A stretch of 64,000 nt of DNA, taken from assembly GCA_944323135.1 (NCBI GenBank), contig CALURI010000004.1:1-64000 (forward strand), given 5' to 3'. The position numbers were made by a program, and so were the translations under genes. This DNA comes from Candidatus Gastranaerophilales bacterium. GTDB lineage: Bacteria > Cyanobacteriota > Vampirovibrionia > Gastranaerophilales > Gastranaerophilaceae. This document shows, one piece after another, positions 43,865 through 53,454 of the stretch (the first letter of the stretch is position 1; each line of letters starts with the position of its first letter). The notes below the pieces were generated by a model, which worked only from the letters and a program-made list of their open reading frames with translations, ran no database searches and was not told where the DNA came from.

Positions 43865-44350
43865 TTAAGTTAACTGAGTAGAAAGAAAAGCTTTAAATGC
43901 AGATGTATTTGCAAAATTAAATTGATCTCTTGCAACACTCAAATTTAAATCAGCTCCAAAAAGTGATTTTGTTGAAAGATTATATTTTTTCAAAGCATCA
44001 GAATATTGAGAAGAACCATCTCCATACATACTTGTTGCATATTTCAAATTCTTTATTGCAGACTCTTGATTTGATTTCATTGCATCATATTGTGCCAAAG
44101 CTGTGTAATATTGTTCTTCTGCCTGAGCTTTTTTATTTTCTTTCTCAAGATAAAAACCTTTTACGGAATTTTCAATATTATTTTTTGTATCTTCAGCATT
44201 TTGCATAGCTATTGCTCGTGAAAAAGTAAATGCAGAACCAAGTTTTAAAGCCTTGTCAAAATAATCTTTATAAGACATTACATTTTTTAAAGGACTTGAA
44301 TTAAATTGTTGTTCCGTTAAAATTCCTTGTGTTTGATTTACTTTACCCAT
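43865..44350 (-). CDS. Helical protein of unknown function
   Basis: A 161-residue Ala/Gln/Lys-rich helical protein. Coiled-coil segments lie around residues 60-110 (K-E-N-K-K-A-Q-A-E-E-Q-Y-Y-T-A-L). There is no signal peptide or membrane helix. It may be a structural or secreted protein in the style of small secretion-system substrates; I do not recognise it. GAGG before the ATG; divergent from the PPi-PFK gene. Confidence 0.55.
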   Translation of the reverse strand: MGKVNQTQGILTEQQFNSSPLKNVMSYKDYFDKALKLGSAFTFSRAIAMQNAEDTKNNIENSVKGFYLEKENKKAQAEEQYYTALAQYDAMKSNQESAIKNLKYATSMYGDGSSQYSDALKKYNLSTKSLFGADLNLSVARDQFNFANTSAFKAFLSTQLT

Positions 44351-44541
44351 AGCAAGCCTCTAATTTTATACTCTACATATATAAAGTATATATACCCAAA
44401 ATAATTGCCATTTTTGTAAAGTTTTGTTTCATTACTATTTTTAATCTTCAAATTCTTGAGCCGGTGCTGTGTAAAAAATATCTTTTTTATTGTAAAATAC
44501 TAATTGTAAAATTAGTGTTACTTAAGAAAGGTAAGAGAAAT

Positions 44542-46224
44542 ATGGAAAAACTTTCACCGTTACAAATTGAGAGATTAAAATATCAACCGAAGCTTCCTGA
44601 AAGCCTTGCAAACGGCATTAACAGTCTGGATATGGTTGAAGGTTCCGCAACTCAATCTGTTAGAGATCAGGAACAAATTCAAAATTTATTCAAAAACACA
44701 TACGGAAAACCTGTTATTACTTTTAAAAAATCATCTTCATCTTCTGTATCAGATGTAAGAAATGTTGGTGTAATCTTATCAGGCGGACAAGCTCCCGGAG
44801 GTCATAACGTAATTGCAGGTTTGTATGACGCTTTAAAACAAGCAAATTCTGCTAACAAACTTTACGGTTTCTTAGGCGGTCCATCAGGAATTATCGATGG
44901 CAAATATGTTGAATTTGATGACAAATTCATTGATGCTTACAGAAACACTGGCGGTTTCGATATTATCGGTTCTGGCAGAACTAAACTTGAAACTGAAGAA
45001 CAATTCCAAAAATCTTTAGAAGTTTGTAAAAAACTAAACATTTCTGCAGTTGTAATTATTGGCGGAGATGATTCAAACACTAACGCAGCACTTTTAGCAG
45101 AATGGTTTGTTACACACAACAGCGGTATTCAAGTAATCGGATGTCCAAAAACTATTGACGGTGACTTGAAAAATGATCAAATCGAAATTTCATTCGGTTT
45201 TGATACTGCAACAAAAACTTATGCAGAACTTATCGGAAACATTCAACGTGACGCAAATTCCGCTAAAAAATATTGGCACTTTATTAAAATCATGGGTAGA
45301 AGCGCATCTCACGTTGCATTGGAAGCTGCATTACAAACTCAGCCAAATATCACTTTAATTTCTGAAGAAGTTGAAGAAAAGAAAATGTCTTTAGAAAGCA
45401 TTATTAATTATATGTGTGATGTTATCGTAAGACGTGCCGATATGGGCAAAAACTTTGGTATTGCAGTTGTTCCTGAAGGTTTAATTGAATTTATACCTGA
45501 AATGAAATCTATGATTTCAAATCTTAACGATATAATGGCATCTTTGGAAAACGATCCTGATTTCGTTAATGCTACAACAATTCGTGATAAATTTGATATC
45601 GTTGAAAACAGACTTGACCCTGCAAATGCAAAAGTATACAACTCATTACCTGCACTTATTAAAGGTCAATTATTAGCAGATCGTGACCCGCACGGTAATG
45701 TTCAAGTATCAAAAATTGAAACTGAAAAATTGTTAATCGAAATGATTTCAACAAAATTAGACAAGTTAAAATCTCAAGGTGATTATATCGGTAAATTTAA
45801 TCCGCAATCACATTTCTTCGGATACGAAGGAAGATGTGCATTCCCATCAAACTTTGATGCAGATTATTGCTATTCACTAGGTTTTAACGCATTTGCATTA
45901 ATCAACTTCGGATTGACAGGATACTTATCATCAGTAAGAAATCTTACAGCACCTGCTTCTGAATGGATTGCAGGCGGTGTTCCGCTTACTATGATGATGA
46001 ATATGGAAAAACGTCATGGTGAAATGAAACCTGTTATTCAAAAAGCTTTAGTAAAACTTGACGGACCTGTTTTCAAACAACTTGAACAAAACAGAGAAGA
46101 CTGGGCTATGAATGACAGATATTTATTTCCAGGTGCAATTCAATACTTTGGACCATCAAGTGTTTGCGATGTTACAACTTGCACTCTTAAACTTGAAAGA
46201 TCTAAAGAACTTGCAAACGTTTAA
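44542..46224 (+). CDS. pfp: PPi-dependent 6-phosphofructokinase
   Basis: Reversibly phosphorylates fructose-6-phosphate with pyrophosphate, a key glycolytic step in anaerobes. Long-form enzyme (560 residues) with [14 protein letters not shown], then G-G-D-D-S-N-T and P-K-T-I-D-G-D. The Lys in the latter and the Asp in G-G-D-D mark the PPi-using type, where ATP-type enzymes have Gly. M-G-R-S-A-S-H is the sugar site. The ATG at 44542 has AAGG upstream; the ORF upstream of it is not conserved-looking. A terminator follows. With enolase it supports glycolytic fermentation. Confidence 0.95.
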   Translation: MEKLSPLQIERLKYQPKLPESLANGINSLDMVEGSATQSVRDQEQIQNLFKNTYGKPVITFKKSSSSSVSDVRNVGVILSGGQAPGGHNVIAGLYDALKQANSANKLYGFLGGPSGIIDGKYVEFDDKFIDAYRNTGGFDIIGSGRTKLETEEQFQKSLEVCKKLNISAVVIIGGDDSNTNAALLAEWFVTHNSGIQVIGCPKTIDGDLKNDQIEISFGFDTATKTYAELIGNIQRDANSAKKYWHFIKIMGRSASHVALEAALQTQPNITLISEEVEEKKMSLESIINYMCDVIVRRADMGKNFGIAVVPEGLIEFIPEMKSMISNLNDIMASLENDPDFVNATTIRDKFDIVENRLDPANAKVYNSLPALIKGQLLADRDPHGNVQVSKIETEKLLIEMISTKLDKLKSQGDYIGKFNPQSHFFGYEGRCAFPSNFDADYCYSLGFNAFALINFGLTGYLSSVRNLTAPASEWIAGGVPLTMMMNMEKRHGEMKPVIQKALVKLDGPVFKQLEQNREDWAMNDRYLFPGAIQYFGPSSVCDVTTCTLKLERSKELANV

Positions 46225-46251
46225 TAAATCATAATTAAGTTAAACAAATTG

Positions 46252-46283
46252 AAAAACAGTCCTATTTTAGGGCTGTTTTTCTT
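46252..46283 (+). terminator. Intrinsic terminator after pfp
   Basis: Stem AAAAACAGTCC / GGGCTGTTTTT with loop TATTTTA (one G-T pair) and T-rich tail. Confidence 0.85.
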
Positions 46284-46293
46284 TTACAATATT

Positions 46294-48189
46294 TTATTTC
46301 ACATCATAAATTTTATCTTCTTCTAGATTACCTTTAGCATTATATGTAAGTTCTCTTGTTTTTGTAACATCATTATTATATTTATTTATAAAACGACAAT
46401 TGAATGCAAGTTGTCCATTGTCATTTAGTTCAAATAAATCCTCAACAGCAACTTTCCCATTGTCATTATATACAAATTCATTCAACTGATAAAACTTTCC
46501 ATCCGGTTTATAGAATACTTCTCTAGAAGATTTCCCTGTTGTAGGATCAATACCATAAGTTACAGTAAAGAATTTTAAATTTCCATCAGAATTATAAGCT
46601 CTTCCACCTAGAAAATGACCTTTTTCATTATAGTTATTTACTTGGAAACGTAAAAAATTATCTGCATCATCATAAACAAATTTTATATTCTTTTGATCTG
46701 CTTTCAAATCAGCCTCTGAATTATAGACGTACTGAACTTTTCCATTTTCATTATATTCAAGAATTTTGCCGTCTGATTGAGTTATTGTTTTACCGGCATT
46801 TTCCGGTTTTACTGCCAAATATTCTTGAGGAATAGTAACTTTTTTCTCTATTTTAGCCAATTTATCCTGCGGATAAGCTTGCGGCAAATCATCAGGAACT
46901 TGAGGAACATCTACCTTTGACTTGGCTGAATTTAACTCATCATATTTTGCATCAATATTTTTTAAAGTGATTTCTTGACCATTTTTCAATTTTACTGTTG
47001 GAGGCAATTCGATTTCACTCGGCATAACAGATGAGCTTCTTTTGACATTAGCATTTTTCTTCAACTGATGTACTATTTCCATTGTTGTTTTATGGTCGGT
47101 AATACCATATTTTGCTTGAACTATACCGTACCAGTTTTCACCTTCATTAACTTTATGTTTATAAGCAACTGCATTGCCGTTTTCATCAACATTTATATTT
47201 GATGTAATATTACCGTCTTTATCTTTTACAATTTTTGTTCTTTGAATATTTTCACCTTCACCGGATGTAACAATTTCTGTTGTAGAGCCGTCTTCGGATG
47301 TAGTAATAGAAGATTTGGCAAGTTCTTTATCATCTTTTTTGGTTACTGTTGATAAAGGATTACCATTTTCATCTAATTTAGTTTCTTTATAAGAACCATC
47401 TTCATTGTAATCAAATTTAACTTTTTCTGATACACCATTACCCTTGTCAGTAACTCGCATAGTTACTCTATCATTATTCGCATCAAGATATTCCGTTACA
47501 ACTCCATTTTGTCTGTATCTTGAAGTAATAGTTTCTCCGTCTTCCGCAAACTCTGTTGTGACGGTTTCATTTGTATCTTTATTCAATTCCTGCGTCATTT
47601 CAGTTTTGCCATCAGAATTGTAAACCGTAAGAAATTGCATGTTATCTCTTACATCAAATTCATTTATTGTACCGTCTTCGTTATAAAAAGTTGTTAAAAC
47701 ATGATTTTCATCATACAAAACTTGTTCTGCAACAGGTTTATGACTGCCATCTTGTTCATTTGAATAAACCTGTCTTTTTACTTCATTATTTTCATTAGGT
47801 TTATATTCAACAAAAGTTGTTCCGTTTTCACTGTTTGTAGATGCTGATGCTATTGAATCTTTATCAGCTTGAATTGTTTCAAGAAAATTATATAAATCAT
47901 CACGTTTTAAATCTTTATTATTCTCAAGCCCCAAACTTTTGTAGAATTTTTTAGTTTCACGATTGCTGAGCTTTTCATTTTTCGCAAATCCTTGAATATC
48001 GCTTTGCAAAAATTTTAATTCGGTTTCATCTAAAATATTATCTTTGTTTTTATCATATTTAACAAATAAAGAATCTCTCAATGCACCTTTTTCTGCTTTT
48101 AAATCATCTTTATGAATTCCGTTAAAATTATTAAAATTTATGTTCTTATTCTTACCAAAAGATATTCCGTTATTACCAATATCACCCAT
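46294..48189 (-). CDS. Large tagged protein with EF-hand, LysM and beta-strand repeats
   Basis: A 631-residue protein with N-terminal I-S-F-G and I-N-F tags. An EF-hand-like calcium loop D-K-N-K-D-N-I-L-D is at about residues 50-58. A long region of repeated short strands follows (N-E-D-G-x, D-E-N-G-N, Y-N-x-D-G), like YD/MORN-type repeats; similar repeats return at the C-terminus. In between, K-V-N-E-G-E-N-W-Y-G-I-V-Q-A-K-Y-G-I at about 344-361 is a LysM-like peptidoglycan-binding module. There is no signal peptide, so secretion would be by a non-Sec route. A surface/effector role is inferred. Confidence 0.7.
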   Translation of the reverse strand: MGDIGNNGISFGKNKNINFNNFNGIHKDDLKAEKGALRDSLFVKYDKNKDNILDETELKFLQSDIQGFAKNEKLSNRETKKFYKSLGLENNKDLKRDDLYNFLETIQADKDSIASASTNSENGTTFVEYKPNENNEVKRQVYSNEQDGSHKPVAEQVLYDENHVLTTFYNEDGTINEFDVRDNMQFLTVYNSDGKTEMTQELNKDTNETVTTEFAEDGETITSRYRQNGVVTEYLDANNDRVTMRVTDKGNGVSEKVKFDYNEDGSYKETKLDENGNPLSTVTKKDDKELAKSSITTSEDGSTTEIVTSGEGENIQRTKIVKDKDGNITSNINVDENGNAVAYKHKVNEGENWYGIVQAKYGITDHKTTMEIVHQLKKNANVKRSSSVMPSEIELPPTVKLKNGQEITLKNIDAKYDELNSAKSKVDVPQVPDDLPQAYPQDKLAKIEKKVTIPQEYLAVKPENAGKTITQSDGKILEYNENGKVQYVYNSEADLKADQKNIKFVYDDADNFLRFQVNNYNEKGHFLGGRAYNSDGNLKFFTVTYGIDPTTGKSSREVFYKPDGKFYQLNEFVYNDNGKVAVEDLFELNDNGQLAFNCRFINKYNNDVTKTRELTYNAKGNLEEDKIYDVK

Positions 48190-48356
48190 GCAATTTTCTC
48201 CTGTTAAAATTTCTAACCTCTACTTGCTTCTTACCTACGGCAAAAATGTATTATAACTTTAACAGAATTAATTAAAAAACTTTACAAATTGTTACATTAA
48301 ATATCTAAAAAGCTTTATTCATAAAGATTTTTTTATTCAAAAGCATAAAAAATAAA

Positions 48357-48566
48357 CTAATCAAAATTTAAAAGTTCAGGTAAATCTATATCAAGAGCCT
48401 TTGCAATTTTTTGAAGCGTCCAAAAATGGTAAACAATTTCACCATTTTCAATTTCCTCAAGTTTACCTACAGTCATATAAGCTCTTTTTGCAAGCGTTTG
48501 GCGCGAAAATCCACGTTTTTCTCTGTAATATTTTATTTTTTCTCCGATTTTTTTAAATCCTTCCAT
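48357..48566 (-). CDS. Small XRE-family regulator
   Basis: A 69-residue HTH protein: F-S-R-Q-T-L-A-K-R-A-Y-M-T-V-G-K-L-E-E-I-E at about residues 20-40, then W-T-L-Q-K-I-A-K-A-L. GGAGG lies before the ATG. Divergent from the sensor kinase gene. It could regulate that gene; no operator is seen. Confidence 0.85.
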   Translation of the reverse strand: MEGFKKIGEKIKYYREKRGFSRQTLAKRAYMTVGKLEEIENGEIVYHFWTLQKIAKALDIDLPELLNFD

Positions 48567-48605
48567 AACAAACCTCCGACAACATAATGATATATATTTA
48601 AAAAA

Positions 48606-48634
48606 TTGCCCACTAATATTTCTTGAAATATAAT
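48606..48634 (+). promoter_or_regulatory. Promoter of the histidine kinase gene, predicted leaderless
   Basis: TTGCCC (48606-48611), 17-base spacer, TATAAT (48629-48634), six bases, then ATG. The predicted transcription start coincides with the start codon. Confidence 0.6.
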
Positions 48635-48640
48635 ATTTAT

Positions 48641-50299
48641 ATGAAAAAGTTTGATATTTTCAGACAATTTAGGGATGCTGTCATCATTTTAAATAAAAAA
48701 CAGGAAGTTGTTTATCAAAACCACACATTTAAAAGGTGGTTTAAAGATTTTGCAAATATTAAAAAACTGTCTCATCATTCAAGCTTTGATATATGCCCTT
48801 TAGATAGTGAAAATATTGAAATTTATTCACCAATTTACCACGCAATTATTTCCAAAGAAAATTTTTTTGCAAGAATTTCATATCAATCAGAATTAAACAG
48901 ATTGTTTTATTATGATATGCAAGCTATTAAAAAAGGAAAATATACTATAATATTTTTCACAGATGTCAGTGCTCAAAATAAACTTACAGATATATATAAA
49001 GAAAATGAAAATTTAAAAGAAAAAATTAATAACCTTGTTGAAGAAAATGAAGACTTACAAAAAATTAAAATGAAAGCCCAAAGTCAAGCAATCCGAATTG
49101 CTCTCATAAATAAGGTTTCCAATATAATTAGAGAAAGTATAGATATCTCACAAATTTTGCAATCTGCATTAAAAGAACTTGCTATAATGTTTAGTTCATA
49201 CAAAGCCTATTATGCAAAAACTTGCAAAAACGGATTTGCAATAGAAGAAGTTTACGGTTTTAAAAAATCAAAAATGCCGGATATAATTAATTTTGATAAA
49301 AAAACAGCAGAAACTATTGCAGCAAAAGAAATTTCCGTATGCAATTCATTAATTGAATATCTTGATGCAAAACCTTTTAAACAACCAATTTTGAGAATAG
49401 TTGTTCCTGTATATCATGCTCAAAACCTAATAGGCGTAATAGTTTTACTAAGTTATCAAAAACGAGAACTAAATGAAGAAATTGAAATTCTTGAAGCAAT
49501 TTCATCACAACTTTCTAACGCAATTACAAGAGCAGAACTCTATCAGAAAAACATACAAACAGTAAAAGAACTGCAAAACACTTTAAAAGAATTAAAAGAA
49601 ACCCAAATTCAACTGATAAATTCGGAAAAAATGGCATCTCTCGGTCAACTTGTTGCAGGTGTAGCTCATGAAATTAACACACCTGTTGCCTCAATAAAAT
49701 CAAATAACGGAATTGTCGCAAAGCTTCTCAATTCAATAGAAGATACTGAATTAAAAGAAATGCTTACCGATGTAAATGAAATAGATAAAGAAGCAATAAA
49801 CAGAATCAGTAATATAGTAACTTCATTGAAAAAATTTGTTCGTCTGGATGAAGCAGAATTGCAAGAAGCAGACATAAATAAAGAGCTTGATTTAACATTG
49901 GAACTAATCAGACACGAAACAAAAAACCGGATAAAAATAATAAAAAATTATGGTGAAATCCCTACTATTAAATGTTTTCCAAACATGCTTAATCAAGTTT
50001 TCACAAACATTTTAATCAATGCTTGTCAAGCGATTGAAGGCAACGGCATAATAACAATCAGTACTGAATATACTTCTAAAAATCTGATAGTAAAAATAAA
50101 AGATAACGGCAAAGGTATCCCTAAAAATCAGCTCAGCAAGATATTTATAGCAGGATTTACCACAAAAAGTTCAGGAGTTGGAACAGGTCTTGGTTTGGCT
50201 ATTTGTACAAAGATAATAGAAAAGCATCACGGCAAAATCATTGTAAACAGTGAAGAAGGCAAAGGCAGCGAGTTCGTTATTACTATCTGTAGTGAGTAA
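48641..50299 (+). CDS. Orphan PAS-GAF sensor histidine kinase
   Basis: Cytosolic two-component kinase of 552 residues without membrane helices. An N-terminal PAS-like domain lies at about 1-120, a coiled coil near 125-150, a GAF-like domain at about 165-295 and a second coiled coil. The H-box reads G-V-A-H-E-I-N-T-P with His343. The ATPase domain has N-A-C-Q-A-I (N box), D-N-G-K-G-I, G-F-T-T-K and G-T-G-L-G-L. No response regulator is adjacent, so its partner is encoded elsewhere. An in-frame TTG at 48623 is a less likely start. Confidence 0.92.
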   Translation: MKKFDIFRQFRDAVIILNKKQEVVYQNHTFKRWFKDFANIKKLSHHSSFDICPLDSENIEIYSPIYHAIISKENFFARISYQSELNRLFYYDMQAIKKGKYTIIFFTDVSAQNKLTDIYKENENLKEKINNLVEENEDLQKIKMKAQSQAIRIALINKVSNIIRESIDISQILQSALKELAIMFSSYKAYYAKTCKNGFAIEEVYGFKKSKMPDIINFDKKTAETIAAKEISVCNSLIEYLDAKPFKQPILRIVVPVYHAQNLIGVIVLLSYQKRELNEEIEILEAISSQLSNAITRAELYQKNIQTVKELQNTLKELKETQIQLINSEKMASLGQLVAGVAHEINTPVASIKSNNGIVAKLLNSIEDTELKEMLTDVNEIDKEAINRISNIVTSLKKFVRLDEAELQEADINKELDLTLELIRHETKNRIKIIKNYGEIPTIKCFPNMLNQVFTNILINACQAIEGNGIITISTEYTSKNLIVKIKDNGKGIPKNQLSKIFIAGFTTKSSGVGTGLGLAICTKIIEKHHGKIIVNSEEGKGSEFVITICSE

Positions 50300-50614
50300 T
50301 AATTTGTGAATTTTTATAACAGATTTCGCACTAATATTATTGAAAGATACCATATATTAAAAAAACAAAATAGCTATTTTTAAAAAATATGAGCCTGCTT
50401 TAACACAAAAAATAAAAAATATGTTATATTATGAATATAAAGTGTCAGTTTTACCCTTAAAGAAATTTGAAATCGCAACTGCACTTAAACACATAAATGT
50501 AAGGTTAATAAAAATTAATATAAGTAGGTAAAAAAGGCAATATTTTATTCTCAATATTTTTTATAGAAATATAAGTGTAGTAGAATTTAATATTGTGTGT
50601 CGGAGGAAAACTTA
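50300..50614. other. Intergenic region, no gene or clear element
   Basis: AT-rich sequence before the HEAT-repeat gene. Several -10-like hexamers occur but no confident promoter, terminator or ORF. Confidence 0.3.
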
Positions 50615-51475
50615 ATGACAATTAGTGTGAACAGCAAGAAAAAACAAGTTAAAAAATCTTTTGAAGAACTATTAACAGACCTTAAAACAAGTAACTCAGA
50701 AAAAGTTAGATATAATGCAGCTCGTGTACTTGGCGAAATGGGTGATTCAAAAGCCGTTGAACCATTAATTGATGTATTAAAACACGACAAAAACGGATCA
50801 GTAAGATTATATGCAGCTCGTGCACTTGGTGAACTTGGCGATTCAAAAGCAACAATTCACTTAATCGAATCTTTACGTGAAGACAGAAATGTCGATGTAA
50901 GAGTTCGTGCAGCTCGTGCTTTAGGTCGTTTAGGCGGTGAAATTGTTGTAGAACCTTTGGTAGAAGCTTTAAACGATGAAAACCCTCAAGTTTGTATTAC
51001 TGCAACTGATGCGTTAATTGAAATTGGCGATGTTGCAACTGATGCTTTAATCGCATCTCTTGATCACGAAAAAGTTAACGTAAGATGTGATGCAACAAGA
51101 GCTTTAGGTGAAATCGGAAACAAAAAAGCTGTTGATAAAGTTATTAATATGTTATACGACGAATGGGTTAACGTTAGAATTTATGCGGTAACTTCATTAG
51201 GCAAATTAAATGATACAAAAGCAGTTCCGGCATTGATAGATGTTATGAAAAATCGTAATGAAAACGAACTCGTAAGAGCAGGTGCTGCTGCAGCTTTAGG
51301 TGTATTGAGAGATCAAAGAGCTTTGCTTCCTCTAAGAGAATTAATTATGGAAGCTGAAGAATTAGGTGAATTAGAAGATACAGCTTTGAAATCATTCAAA
51401 AAAATCATGGCTGCAAATTGGCAATCAATTCCGGGAGCTACAGCTCAAAAGAAACCGGTTAATACTTTTGCTTAA
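50615..51475 (+). CDS. HEAT/PBS-lyase-type repeat protein
   Basis: A 286-residue soluble protein built almost entirely of about eight 31-residue HEAT-2 repeats, each with A-A-R-A-L-G-E-L-G-D and A-V-x-P-L-I-x-x-L motifs. Such proteins are scaffolds; in phycobilisome-bearing cyanobacteria related repeats act as lyases, but nothing here suggests pigment. GGAGG eight bases before the ATG decides the start over the GTG at 50597. A terminator follows. Confidence 0.9.
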   Translation: MTISVNSKKKQVKKSFEELLTDLKTSNSEKVRYNAARVLGEMGDSKAVEPLIDVLKHDKNGSVRLYAARALGELGDSKATIHLIESLREDRNVDVRVRAARALGRLGGEIVVEPLVEALNDENPQVCITATDALIEIGDVATDALIASLDHEKVNVRCDATRALGEIGNKKAVDKVINMLYDEWVNVRIYAVTSLGKLNDTKAVPALIDVMKNRNENELVRAGAAAALGVLRDQRALLPLRELIMEAEELGELEDTALKSFKKIMAANWQSIPGATAQKKPVNTFA

Positions 51476-51501
51476 ACTTTTCATAAAAACAAAAAGGATA
51501 A

Positions 51502-51534
51502 AAAAACACCTCTTTTTAAAGAGGTGTTTTTTTA
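51502..51534 (+). terminator. Intrinsic terminator after the HEAT gene
   Basis: Stem AACACCTC / GAGGTGTT, A/T loop, run of T. Confidence 0.9.
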
Positions 51535-51552
51535 TATTAATAATAAAAATTT

Positions 51553-52338
51553 TTATTTAAAATAATATTCAATTTCTTTAGATAAATCTAATTTTTTAGC
51601 GTTATCTTTGAATATTTTTGATTTCAAACCCATTTTTGCAAGTCTATATTTTAAACTCACGGCTAAAACTCCAAGTCCATATTTACATGAACGGACAAAA
51701 TTTATAGATGATGCTTCTTTAAAATATTTTGTAGGACAAGATATTTCTCCTATTTTATACTTGTTATAAAACAAAAGGGCAATAATTTCGTTATCAAAAA
51801 TAAAGTCATCATCGCATTCCCCAAGCGGTAATGATTGCAAAACTTCTTTTGTAAAACCTCTAAAACCCGTATGGTATTCTGTTAAATTTTCTCCTGTAAA
51901 CAAATTTTCAAACCAAGTCAAAAATTTATTTGCAAAAAATTTATATAACGGCATACCGCCTCTCAAAGCGGAATTGCCTAGCATTCTTGATGCGAGAACT
52001 GCATCATATTGACCGAATGCCATCATACAAACTATTGCAGGAATAAGTTTTGGGGTATATTGATAATCAGGATGCAACATTACAATTATATCGCCGCCGG
52101 CCTGTAATGCTGCTTTATAGCAAGATTTTTGATTGCCGCCATAACCTTTATTTTCTTTATGCACAATTGTTTTGATATTCAATTCTTTGGAAACAAGTTT
52201 TGTATTATCCTGAGAATTATCATCAACAAGAATAACTTCGTCGACAAAATCTTTATATATTTCATCATAAGTTTGTTTCAAAGTTTTTTCAGCATTATAT
52301 GCAGGCATAATTACAATTACTTTTTTATTATTTATCAT
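51553..52338 (-). CDS. GT2 glycosyltransferase, dolichyl-phosphate mannose synthase-like
   Basis: Transfers a sugar from a nucleotide donor to a lipid or glycan acceptor. The 261-residue GT-A protein has V-I-M-P-A-Y-N-A-E near residue 9-17, V-D-D-N-S-Q-D near 38-44, a D-x-D-like H-P-D-Y-Q, and T-G-F-R-G-F. The C-terminus lacks the two membrane helices found in some DPM synthases. Acceptor unknown. Confidence 0.85.
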   Translation of the reverse strand: MINNKKVIVIMPAYNAEKTLKQTYDEIYKDFVDEVILVDDNSQDNTKLVSKELNIKTIVHKENKGYGGNQKSCYKAALQAGGDIIVMLHPDYQYTPKLIPAIVCMMAFGQYDAVLASRMLGNSALRGGMPLYKFFANKFLTWFENLFTGENLTEYHTGFRGFTKEVLQSLPLGECDDDFIFDNEIIALLFYNKYKIGEISCPTKYFKEASSINFVRSCKYGLGVLAVSLKYRLAKMGLKSKIFKDNAKKLDLSKEIEYYFK

Positions 52339-52400
52339 CTTTCCCTATCAACCTATTCTCACAATATTCTTTTTTAGTTAATATTATAAATCATAAAAAA

Positions 52401-52430
52401 AAGAGGTACAAACAAGTACCTCTTTTTTTT
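52401..52430 (-). terminator. Bidirectional intrinsic terminator
   Basis: Stem AAGAGGTAC / GTACCTCTT with loop AAACAA, flanked by A-runs and T-runs. Confidence 0.85.
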
Positions 52431-52437
52431 AAATAAA

Positions 52438-52800
52438 TTATTCTTCAACTGCTTCAGCATTTTCTTCGACTTTAGCCTCAGTTCTGATAGAGGATTTGTC
52501 GGTGCCTACGCTTTTGTCTTTAAATTTTTGAACTTGTCTAAGCAATTTGTCAGCAAGTAAATCAATACTTTCATACATAGAATCTGCAGCTTCTTCGCAT
52601 CTTACAACACCTGTATTCATTTTACAGCTGACTTCTGCAACATGTTTTCCGGAAGCTGCGGGATTTTTAATAACCGACAGAACAACCTCAATACCTTGGA
52701 TTTGGTCGTAATGAGTTGCGACTTTACCAATTTTTTCTTTTACATAAGCTTTAATAGCATCAGTAATTTCAATGTTTCTTCCGTTAACGTAAATGTGCAT
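52438..52800 (-). CDS. hpf: Ribosome hibernation-promoting factor (HPF/RaiA family)
   Basis: Binds the 30S subunit to inactivate or protect ribosomes in stationary phase. The 120-residue protein has the beta-alpha-beta-beta-beta-alpha fold with I-x-V-x-G-R-N-I-E-I-T-D-A-I and Y-E-S-I-D-L-L-A-D-K-L. It lacks the C-terminal dimerisation domain of long HPF and has an acidic tail instead. GGAGG before the ATG. Confidence 0.93.
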   Translation of the reverse strand: MHIYVNGRNIEITDAIKAYVKEKIGKVATHYDQIQGIEVVLSVIKNPAASGKHVAEVSCKMNTGVVRCEEAADSMYESIDLLADKLLRQVQKFKDKSVGTDKSSIRTEAKVEENAEAVEE

Positions 52801-52898
52801 TTAAAACCTCCTATAAATACTGCTTTTACATTATAACATATATTTCAGGATTTTTAAAGCCTTTTTCCTCATATTGCAAAAATTTTTATTAAAAAATA

Positions 52899-53189
52899 CT
52901 AATCTTCAATAATAAACTGTTGCAATTCAACATTAGGAGTTCCGATAACACGAACCAATTCAAGTACAGATGCTTTCATCTGACATTTTTGTGAAGAACC
53001 GCTAAAGAAATCTCTATAAAAGCAACCTTCACAATTACAACCTCTTTTATAACATTCAAGAGCAGTCGGTGTCCATCTTCTTACAGCAACAGCTCTTCCC
53101 ATATCCCTACTTCTAAACAATTTATATAATCTCCACTTTTTAACTATCTCACCCAAGGTCAGGAAAAAATTACACAGATAATCTGTCAC
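52899..53189 (-). CDS. Small conserved-looking Cys-rich protein
   Basis: About 96 residues. The core is R-R-W-T-P-T-A-L-E-C-Y-K-R-G-C-N-C-E-G-C, then Q-K-C-Q-M-K-A-S-V-L. Five Cys in C-x5-C-x-C-x2-C plus one suggest metal or Fe-S binding. The function is unknown. The start is uncertain: GTG at 53189 and ATG at 53102 both have only poorly spaced AGGG. A TATAAT near 53230 could be its promoter. Confidence 0.6.
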   Translation of the reverse strand: MTDYLCNFFLTLGEIVKKWRLYKLFRSRDMGRAVAVRRWTPTALECYKRGCNCEGCFYRDFFSGSSQKCQMKASVLELVRVIGTPNVELQQFIIED

Positions 53190-53356
53190 AATCCCTATAT
53201 CTGAGGTATTTTCACCTCTTCCTTACTTACATTATAAAAAATCAGGAAATTATTTCAAGGGCAGAACATGAGAATATGAATATTTGTAACGAACCCGGTA
53301 AACATTACAATACAGCCTTTTTTTAAAAGTCAATCATGTTAAATATTAAGCTATCA

Positions 53357-53418
53357 CATGGTTTTCAGATTTCAAATCATGCAAACATGCTCATGCCATG
53401 GTTTTCCATGATTTGAAA
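53357..53418. repeat. Complex inverted and direct repeats, intergenic
   Basis: TTTCAAATCATG (53370-53381) pairs exactly with CATGATTTGAAA (53407-53418). CATGGTTTTC occurs directly repeated at 53357-53366 and 53397-53406. The element sits in the gap between the Cys-rich gene and the end of the phase-variable pilin gene and could form a stem of about 12 bp. Confidence 0.5.
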
Positions 53419-53454
53419 CCGTATTAAGAATTGTAAAAATATCCTATAGTAAAA

